From: Chloroflexota bacterium
Lineage (GTDB): Bacteria; Chloroflexota; Anaerolineae; JAAYZQ01
Length of the DNA stretch: 64,000 nucleotides
Direction: 5' to 3'
Assembly: GCA_018606645.1 (NCBI GenBank)
Contig: JAGVRI010000004.1
Location: 248,001 to 312,000 of the forward strand
In this document: piece after piece, positions 58,481 to 64,000 of the stretch
Layout: each line of letters begins with the position of its first letter
Position numbering within the stretch: the first letter of the stretch is position 1
Translations under genes and position numbers: made by a program
The notes under the pieces: generated by a model
Databases searched by the model: none
The model's input: only the letters and a program-made list of their open reading frames with translations
What the model was told of the DNA's origin: nothing

Positions 58481-59299
58481 ATGAGGCAGAATCCTATGAT
58501 CCTGGGTAAGGAAATCCGGATGCAGAGGTTGCGCCACCCGGTTTCGGGGCGCATCCTGACTGTGGCGATCGATCATGCGCCCAGTTATGGCATCCTCGCC
58601 GGTCTGGAGAGGATCCAGGAGTTGGTCGATTGTATTGCGGGTGCCGGGCCCGATGCCATGGTGATGATGAAGGGCATCGCTGAGCGCTGTTTTCCTCCCC
58701 ACGCCGGACGGGTGGCCTTGATCCTGAAGTGTTCCACTCTCTCTCCCTACCATCCTCAGGTTGATGTCTGGGTCAGCCAGGTGGAGGACGCGGTTCGCCT
58801 TGGGGCCGATGCCATCGCCATGGCATTGACGGTGGGCAGCCCGCAGCAGGCCCAGTTGGTTGCCAACCTGGGTGCCCTGGTGCGCGAGGCGGATCGGGCC
58901 GGCATGCCGGTCATTGTCCATGCTTATCCCAACGGCGAGTTGGTCCCTCGCGACGAGGTCTATAGCGTCGAGCGGGTGGGCTATGCCTCCCGGCTGGCGA
59001 TGGAACTGGGGGTAGATATTGTCAAGACCTTCTACACTGGATCGGCCGAGAGTTTTGCCCGGGTGGTCGAAATGGCCTCTCCAGCGGTGGTGGTCGCTGC
59101 CGGTGGACCGCGCCTGGAGTCCGACGCCGACGTGCTGCGGATGGCCTATGACGTGGTCCAGGCTGGGGCCGGTGGGATCACCTTTGGCCGGAACGTCTGG
59201 CAGTGTGCCAAGATACCGGCCATGATCCAGGCCTTGAAGCAGATCGTGCACCACCGGGGCACGGTCGAAGAGGGCCTGGCCCTGCTCACGGCCGGATAA
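58481..59299 (+). CDS. DeoC/LacD-type (DhnA-like) class I aldolase
   Basis: 272 residues. TIM barrel with RILTVAIDHAPSYG at strand 1, PDAMVMMKGIAERC, DAIAMALTVGS, VIVHAYPNGE, the Schiff-base Lys in GVDIVKTFYTGS, VVAAGG, and a phosphate-site end GAGGITFGRNVWQ. These are the motifs of fructose-bisphosphate aldolase class I and ADH synthase relatives. Substrate not evident; its place between two Tm-1-like genes suggests a sugar-acid intermediate. ATG follows the previous stop with no gap. Confidence 0.82.
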   Translation: MRQNPMILGKEIRMQRLRHPVSGRILTVAIDHAPSYGILAGLERIQELVDCIAGAGPDAMVMMKGIAERCFPPHAGRVALILKCSTLSPYHPQVDVWVSQVEDAVRLGADAIAMALTVGSPQQAQLVANLGALVREADRAGMPVIVHAYPNGELVPRDEVYSVERVGYASRLAMELGVDIVKTFYTGSAESFARVVEMASPAVVVAAGGPRLESDADVLRMAYDVVQAGAGGITFGRNVWQCAKIPAMIQALKQIVHHRGTVEEGLALLTAG

Positions 59300-59306
59300 A
59301 ACGGCG

Positions 59307-59312
59307 TATAAT
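59307..59312 (+). promoter_or_regulatory. Possible internal -10 box
   Basis: TATAAT between the aldolase stop and the second Tm-1-like gene. The -35 at 17 bases is poor, so this is a weak internal promoter at best. Confidence 0.25.
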
Positions 59313-59356
59313 GAAACTCTGGCTTTGGGGTCGTGATTTCTAGAGAAGGTGCAACC

Positions 59357-60565
59357 GTGCAGATCGTGATTATCGGTACATTAGACACCAAAGGAGTCGA
59401 AGTAGGCTTTATCCGGGATAAGATCCTCCGGCTGGGTCACTCGCCCTTGGTGGTTGATCCGGGGATTCTGGGTCAACCGGCCATTCCAGCGGATATCAGT
59501 CGCGAAGAGATAGCCGAGATGGGGGGCAGTGAACTGCCGGTCCTCATTGCCTCCGGAGACAAGCAACTGTGCCAGCAAGTCATGATCGACGGACTGGTCC
59601 GGGTGATCAGCCAACTCTATCGGCAAGGGCGGGTAGATGGGGTCGTGGCTGTGGGAGGCGCCCAGGGGACGGCGATGGCCACCGCCGCCATGCGCGCCTT
59701 GCCGGTCGGCGTGCCCAAGGTGATGGTCTCGACCGTTGCCTGTGGGCAGACGACCTTTGGTCCCTATGTGGGCACCAAAGATATTGCCATGATCCATTCT
59801 GTGGCCGATGTCCTAGGCTTGAACCGGGTGACCCGCCGCCTGCTGGCCCAGGCAGCGGCCGCCGTCGTCGCCATGGCCTCGGTGCCCACCGAGACGGCAG
59901 TAGGGGAGAAAGAACTGGTGGCCATCACCCAGGCCGGCATCACCACGCCAGGGGTCATGGCCATCAAGGAGCGGCTGGAGGAGCTGGGCTTTGAGGTCAT
60001 TGCCTTCCACTGCAACGGGATCGGGGGGCAGGCCATGGAAGGGCTCATCCGCGAAGGGGTGATCAAGGGGGTGATTGACTTCTCACCCCACGAGATCACC
60101 GACCTCCTCTTTGGCGGGTTGATGCCGGCTGCGCCAGATCGGATGCAGGCCGCGGGAGCAATGGGCATCCCGCAGGTGGTCGCTCCCGGCGCGACCGATA
60201 TCCGCCTCCATGGACGCCCTGACGAACTGCCAGCGGAGCTACGGAACCGGGCCTGCGTCCAACACACCCCTACCCACACCCACGTGCGCACCAGCCCGGA
60301 GGAGATGGCCGCCGTGGCCCGCTTTATCGCCGAGCGGCTCAACCAAGCCGGTGGCCTGCGGGCTGTCCTGATCCCGCTCCACGGCTTTAGCATGCTCAAC
60401 CGCCCCGGTAAGGTCCTGTATGATGAGGCAGCGAATCGCGCCTTCTGGGAGACGTTGGAGCCGTTGCTTTCGCCGGACGTTGAGTTGATCAAAGTGGAGG
60501 CCCATATCAACGATCGCCCCTTCGCCGATGCGGTAGTAGAAACCTTCTTGCGCTTGCGAGGATGA
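59357..60565 (+). CDS. Tm-1-like ATP-binding (UPF0261) protein, copy 2
   Basis: 402 residues from a GTG behind AGAAGGTG; an earlier GTG at 59333 is possible. Collinear with copy 1: IVIIGTLDTKGVEVGFIRDKI, VAVGGAQGTAMATAAMRALPVG, FGPYVGTKDIAMIHSVADVLGLN, GVIDFSPHEITDLLFGG. It keeps a typical C-terminal LIPLHGFSMLNRPG. Copy 1 has LPRRGFSQPNREG there. The pair probably works as partners or acts on successive substrates. Ends ATGA-overlapped with the UroD-family gene. Confidence 0.82.
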   Translation: MQIVIIGTLDTKGVEVGFIRDKILRLGHSPLVVDPGILGQPAIPADISREEIAEMGGSELPVLIASGDKQLCQQVMIDGLVRVISQLYRQGRVDGVVAVGGAQGTAMATAAMRALPVGVPKVMVSTVACGQTTFGPYVGTKDIAMIHSVADVLGLNRVTRRLLAQAAAAVVAMASVPTETAVGEKELVAITQAGITTPGVMAIKERLEELGFEVIAFHCNGIGGQAMEGLIREGVIKGVIDFSPHEITDLLFGGLMPAAPDRMQAAGAMGIPQVVAPGATDIRLHGRPDELPAELRNRACVQHTPTHTHVRTSPEEMAAVARFIAERLNQAGGLRAVLIPLHGFSMLNRPGKVLYDEAANRAFWETLEPLLSPDVELIKVEAHINDRPFADAVVETFLRLRG

Positions 60566-61731
60566 GCGCAGAGATGGCCGAGACGATGACCCCTCGCCAA
60601 CGGGTGCTGGCTGCTATCGAGCGCCGCCAGCCGGACCGGGTGCCGATCGACATCGGCGGTAGCTCATTCACCACCATCATCGGCCAGGCCTACGAACGGC
60701 TCAAGAGCTACCTGGGGGTCGACAGCGAAACGCGCTACATGAAGCGAAAATCGCGCAGCGTCCTCCTCGATGAGGGCATTGCCCGGCGGCTCCATACCGA
60801 TACACGTCCCCTGGTGGTGGGCAACCCGGATGGCTGGCAGGATATCTATTATCCGGATGGTTCCTTCCAGGATGAGTTCCGAGTCATCTGGCGTAGCGCG
60901 CCAGGAGGACATTACAACCCGGTCGGTAACCCGTTGAGCGCGGCGGATCTGGCGGACCTGAATGACTTCCCCTGGCCCGATCCCCTGGATCCGGGTCGGA
61001 CTCGGGGGCTCCGTTCCCAGGCCCAGCGTCTCCATCAAGAAACGGACTATGCCGTGGTGCTCTCTCTGCCGGTGGGTTTTGTCCATTTGAGCCAGTACCT
61101 GCGGGGCTATGAGCAGTGGCTGATGGACATCATCCTCAACCCGGTCTTCCTCGAGGCGCTGATGGACCGCGCCCTCGAATGGTGGCTCCAACTGACCGAC
61201 AAGGTCCTCGATGAGGTGGGACCCTATGTGGATGTCGTCGCCTTTGGGGACGACGTCGCCTTTCACGATCGGCCGATAGTGGACGTGGGTCGGTATCGGA
61301 AACTCTTTAAACCGCGCCACGAACAGATGGTCGATCTAATCAAACGCAAATCGCCGGCCAAGGTGTTGTATCATTGCTGCGGCGCGGTGCGCACGCTGAT
61401 CGACGAGTTCATCGACATCGGCGTCGATGCCTTGAATCCGGTTCAGGTTTCATCGGCCGGGATGGACACGGCGGAATTGAAGGCTGCCTTTGGCGACCGG
61501 ATCTGCTTCTGGGGGGCGATAGACACCAGCCGTGTCCTGCCCATGGGGACTCCGGACGAGGTACGGGCTGAAGTGCAGCGGCGGATCCAGGATCTGGCCG
61601 CCGGAGGCGGGTATGTGTTGGCGTCGGTTCATAACATCCAGGAGGATGTTCCGCCCGAGAACATCCTGGCCATGGTGGATGCGGCCCTCGAATTTGGAGG
61701 GGGCACCATGTCCGGCGGCACGCTACGGTGA
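60562..61731 (+). CDS. Uroporphyrinogen-decarboxylase-family protein
   Basis: 389 residues. TIM barrel with TPRQRVLAAIERRQPDRVPID at the N-terminus and, in the C-terminal half, GDDVAF, YHCCGAVRTLIDEFIDIGVDALNPVQ, FWGAIDTSRVLP and a closing GGYVLASVHNIQEDVPPENI. The HCCG motif supplies thiol and His ligands for zinc, as in corrinoid or CoM methyltransferases of this superfamily, rather than the Asp/Arg set of true HemE. May transfer methyl groups or be a decarboxylase of the pathway. Coupled to the second Tm-1-like gene. Confidence 0.8.
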   Translation: MSAEMAETMTPRQRVLAAIERRQPDRVPIDIGGSSFTTIIGQAYERLKSYLGVDSETRYMKRKSRSVLLDEGIARRLHTDTRPLVVGNPDGWQDIYYPDGSFQDEFRVIWRSAPGGHYNPVGNPLSAADLADLNDFPWPDPLDPGRTRGLRSQAQRLHQETDYAVVLSLPVGFVHLSQYLRGYEQWLMDIILNPVFLEALMDRALEWWLQLTDKVLDEVGPYVDVVAFGDDVAFHDRPIVDVGRYRKLFKPRHEQMVDLIKRKSPAKVLYHCCGAVRTLIDEFIDIGVDALNPVQVSSAGMDTAELKAAFGDRICFWGAIDTSRVLPMGTPDEVRAEVQRRIQDLAAGGGYVLASVHNIQEDVPPENILAMVDAALEFGGGTMSGGTLR

Positions 61732-61751
61732 ACGAAAATATCCACGAACTG

Positions 61752-61893
61752 GCGGCTGAAGCCGCGCCGATGGGGCCTGCATGCAGGTGTCCCCGGCGGA
61801 GACGTGTTCCGTCGGCGCAGGCCGACGGCCAGCCGAAGGCTCTTCAAGGGCGATTTCAATCGCGGTCTATTTTCGGAAGAGTTCCCTTCCGAA
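61752..61893. repeat. Cluster of short palindromes, REP-like
   Basis: Four hairpins in 140 bases: GCGGCTGAAGCCGC (61752-61765), a 23-base palindrome at 61772-61794, CCGTCGGCGCAGGCCGACGG (61809-61828), and an 8-bp stem at 61872-61879 with 61886-61893. Style and spacing resemble dispersed bacterial palindromic repeats. The last stem sits 25 bases before the RuBisCO-like gene. Confidence 0.5.
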
Positions 61894-61918
61894 CCGGTGA
61901 ATGAGCGAGGGTGGTTCT

Positions 61919-63202
61919 GTGAATGACCTGGCTTTTGCCTACGCCGAGGAGTTGTTCGGCAAGGAATATATTGTTGCCACCTATTATCTGGAAGCCGACC
62001 CCGATGTGGATATAGTGGCCAAGGCGGCTTCTTTCGCCGTGGGGCAAAGCGTGGGGACCTGGACGCCGGTGCCGGGCATCACCCCTGAGATGCTGGAGCG
62101 CCACATGGCCCGGGTGGTAGCCATCTATGACGCGCCGCCGGTCGAACTCAGGAGCGATCTACCGGCCGGGAAGCGGGCCTTCTTTGTGCAGATCGCGTTC
62201 CCCCAGGTCAACTTTGGGCCCCAGTTCCCGATGTTGTTCACTACCCTGCTGGGGAACGATGTATCCACGGCGACCCAGCTCAAGTTGGTGGATCTGACTT
62301 TGTCACCTTCCTTTGTCGCCGGGTTTGGCGGTCCCAAATTCGGGCTGGCCGGTCTGCGCCAGTACCTGGGCATCTCCAAACACCCCATCCTGCTGAATAT
62401 GATCAAACCCTGCACCGGTTTCGGCCCCGAGGAAGGAGCGGCTCTCTTCGCCGAGGCAGCCCGGGGTGGAGTGGATATTATCAAGGATGATGAACTCCTG
62501 GGTAATCCCTCATTTAACGCGATGCTGGACCGGGTCAAGGCGTATCGCCGTGCGGCGGAGCGGGTCTTTGAAGAAACAGGCCATCGGACCCGGTACTGTC
62601 CGAACATCACCGACCGCCCCGAAAAGATCATCGAGAACGCGCGCCGTGCGCAGGAACTGGGGGCCGACATGGTCATGATCAACGGAATTGCCGCCGGATT
62701 AGGGGTCGTTCAGGCCGTCGCCGAAGATCCGACGTTTACCCTGCCCGTCTTTAGCCATTATGCCGGCACCGGATCGCTGACCGAGAACCCCCGGGCCGGC
62801 ATCAGCTCACCTTTGCTGTTAGGCAAGCTCACGCGCCTGGCCGGGGCCGATGCAGCCATGTTCGGTTCGGCCTATAGCTCCTATCCGTTGCTGCGCGAAA
62901 AGTATATCCGCACCGCCCATTTCTTGCGTATGCCACTGTTCAATCTCAAGCCGTCGTTGCCGGTCGTCGGCGGCGGCATCCATCCAGGCAACGTGGGGTG
63001 CATCATCGCCGATCTCGGCCTGGATGTGATGCTGGGCGTAGGCGGCGCCATTCAGGGCCATCCCGACGGTGCAGCGGCCGGGGCGCGGGCGATCCGCCAG
63101 GCAATCGATGCTGCCGTGGAAGGAATCCCTCTCTCCGAACAGGCAAAGAAGTATCCAGAGCTGCGGAAAGCTCTGGAGCGATGGGGAGGGTTGAAGAGTT
63201 AA
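61919..63202 (+). CDS. RuBisCO-like protein (form IV)
   Basis: 427 residues from a GTG seven bases behind GAGGG; an ATG at 61901 has no ribosome site. RuBisCO large-chain fold with IKPCTGFGPEE (Lys163), the metal site VDIIKDDE (Lys189, Asp191, Glu192), FSHYAGTG, GGGIHPGNVG and the phosphate loop GVGGAIQGHP. The loop-6 lysine is absent: the aligned stretch reads MFGSAYSSYP. That rules out CO2 fixation. Known RuBisCO-like proteins enolise or decarboxylate sugar phosphates in methionine salvage or apionate-type catabolism. Following dehydrogenase starts 24 bases later. Confidence 0.87.
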   Translation: MNDLAFAYAEELFGKEYIVATYYLEADPDVDIVAKAASFAVGQSVGTWTPVPGITPEMLERHMARVVAIYDAPPVELRSDLPAGKRAFFVQIAFPQVNFGPQFPMLFTTLLGNDVSTATQLKLVDLTLSPSFVAGFGGPKFGLAGLRQYLGISKHPILLNMIKPCTGFGPEEGAALFAEAARGGVDIIKDDELLGNPSFNAMLDRVKAYRRAAERVFEETGHRTRYCPNITDRPEKIIENARRAQELGADMVMINGIAAGLGVVQAVAEDPTFTLPVFSHYAGTGSLTENPRAGISSPLLLGKLTRLAGADAAMFGSAYSSYPLLREKYIRTAHFLRMPLFNLKPSLPVVGGGIHPGNVGCIIADLGLDVMLGVGGAIQGHPDGAAAGARAIRQAIDAAVEGIPLSEQAKKYPELRKALERWGGLKS

Positions 63203-63226
63203 ACTATCGCAGAACAGGGAGGACCG

Positions 63227-64000
63227 ATGATCCAATTCGAGGATGTGCAGCAAATGGCGATGATCGGCGCCGGTACGATGGGCGCCGGTATCGGTATGTG
63301 CTTCGCCCAGGCGGGCTATCAGGTCAACCTCTATAGCATGACGGCTGAACGGCTGGACCGGGCTCTGGCCCGCATCCGCAACAGCCAGCAACTGTTTATT
63401 GAAGAAGGGCTGATCTCTGCCGAGGAAGCCCAAGCTGCCCGGGAGAGGATCCGGACCACCACCCGGCTGGATGAAGCCCTGGCCGGGGTCCAGTATGTGG
63501 TAGAGTCCGTCCCCGAGAAACTGGAGCTGAAGCAAAACCTCTTTCGGCAGATGGAGGACTGTTGTTCCGAGGATACCATCCTGACTACCAACACCTCAGG
63601 CCTGAGTATCACCGCCATCGCTTCCGCCTGTCGTCACCCGGAACGGGTGGGCGGCATGCATTGGGCGAATCCGGCCGAGATCGTGCCCCTCGTCGAAGTG
63701 ATCCGGGGGGAGCAGACCTCTGATCATACGGTGGAGGTGATCTATCGGATCACCGAGCGGTTGGGCAAAGTGCCGGTGCGGGTCCGGAAGGATGTGCCCG
63801 GTTTTGCCAGCAACCGGCTGCAATATGCCGTGCTGCGGGAAGCATTCCACCTGGTCGAGGCGGGGATTGTCAGCCCAGAGGATGTGGACCGCACCCTGAA
63901 GTGTGGGGTGGGTTTTCGCTATCCCTGGCTTGGCCCATTGGAAACGGCTGACCTGGGGGGTCTGGATGTGTTTCACAGCGTGGCCCAGTACCTCTTCCCG
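63227..64000 (+). CDS. 3-hydroxyacyl-CoA-dehydrogenase-fold NAD-dependent dehydrogenase, partial
   Basis: 258 codons to the right edge, no stop. MAMIGAGTMGAGIGMCFAQAGYQVNLY is the NAD Rossmann motif. VVESVPEKLELKQNLF, TILTTNTSGLSITAI, GMHWANPAEIVPLVEVI and VPGFASNRLQYAVLREAFHLVEAGIVSPEDVD follow the family order. GMHWANP in place of GMHFFNP, and the neighbours, suit the sugar-acid branch (L-gulonate 3-dehydrogenase or apionate oxidoisomerase type) better than fatty-acid oxidation; this is inference. ATG behind AGGGAGG. Confidence 0.82.
   Translation, partial: MIQFEDVQQMAMIGAGTMGAGIGMCFAQAGYQVNLYSMTAERLDRALARIRNSQQLFIEEGLISAEEAQAARERIRTTTRLDEALAGVQYVVESVPEKLELKQNLFRQMEDCCSEDTILTTNTSGLSITAIASACRHPERVGGMHWANPAEIVPLVEVIRGEQTSDHTVEVIYRITERLGKVPVRVRKDVPGFASNRLQYAVLREAFHLVEAGIVSPEDVDRTLKCGVGFRYPWLGPLETADLGGLDVFHSVAQYLFP

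Noticed and set aside
61919-63202. True RuBisCO large subunit
   Set aside because: The loop-6 lysine and other carboxylation residues are missing, and no small subunit or phosphoribulokinase is present.

Overview
The window reads as a GC-rich chromosomal segment from a monoderm bacterium, most likely Chloroflexota of the Anaerolineae type. This is inferred from its gene style: lipoproteins with long Thr/Pro linkers, a short YidC without the large periplasmic domain, a PPi-type phosphofructokinase, a DUF6391 protein and paired FemAB-like proteins. It has not been tested by a search. I recognise no rRNA, tRNA, CRISPR array or insertion sequence.

Layout. 1-7.1 kb (minus strand): envelope proteins, then an ECF sigma factor whose overlapping neighbour is an anti-sigma factor built into a huge membrane protein, then rsfS. 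7.1-19 kb: a Mut7-C protein back to back with an Amt-like protein lacking both pore histidines, prs, a LOG-like protein, thpR, an amidohydrolase, an operon of a circularly permuted iPGM, two FemAB-like proteins and era, then nfo, a cobalamin adenosyltransferase and a PfpI protein. 19-27.4 kb: a degenerate DNA-methylase-like protein, an ABC-2 permease behind a leader-peptide attenuator, and an aconitase-type/IPMDH-type gene set interrupted by a lipoprotein. 27.4-31.3 kb: nth and a cassette behind a consensus promoter with two Gram-positive-type SOS boxes. 31.3-41.8 kb: holA, DUF6391, a cell-wall amidase, an orphan activase with a cupin, a lipid-linked glycan cluster (GT2, GT4, UPF0104), PPi-PFK, rsmI and an LCP protein. 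41.8-48.5 kb: the conserved rpmH-rnpA-yidD-yidC-jag-mnmE neighbourhood without dnaA. 48.7-53.3 kb: DUF364, hemerythrin, ferredoxin and a BchI-like AAA/VWA operon. 53.4-64 kb: a probable catabolic region with a TPP enzyme, GntR regulator, lactonase-like hydrolase, two Tm-1-like proteins around an aldolase, a UroD-family protein, a RuBisCO-like protein and a 3HCDH-fold dehydrogenase that runs off the end.

Most notable: (1) an SOS-controlled cassette of a nine-cysteine protein, a soluble FtsK-type motor and three small proteins; (2) a phosphoglycerate mutase whose halves are swapped; (3) a 28-codon leader ORF whose 3' end can pair with the terminator ahead of an ABC permease; (4) the RuBisCO-like catabolic cluster. 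Functional statements come from family motifs read by eye. Start codons were moved where a ribosome binding site, promoter or overlap decided them.
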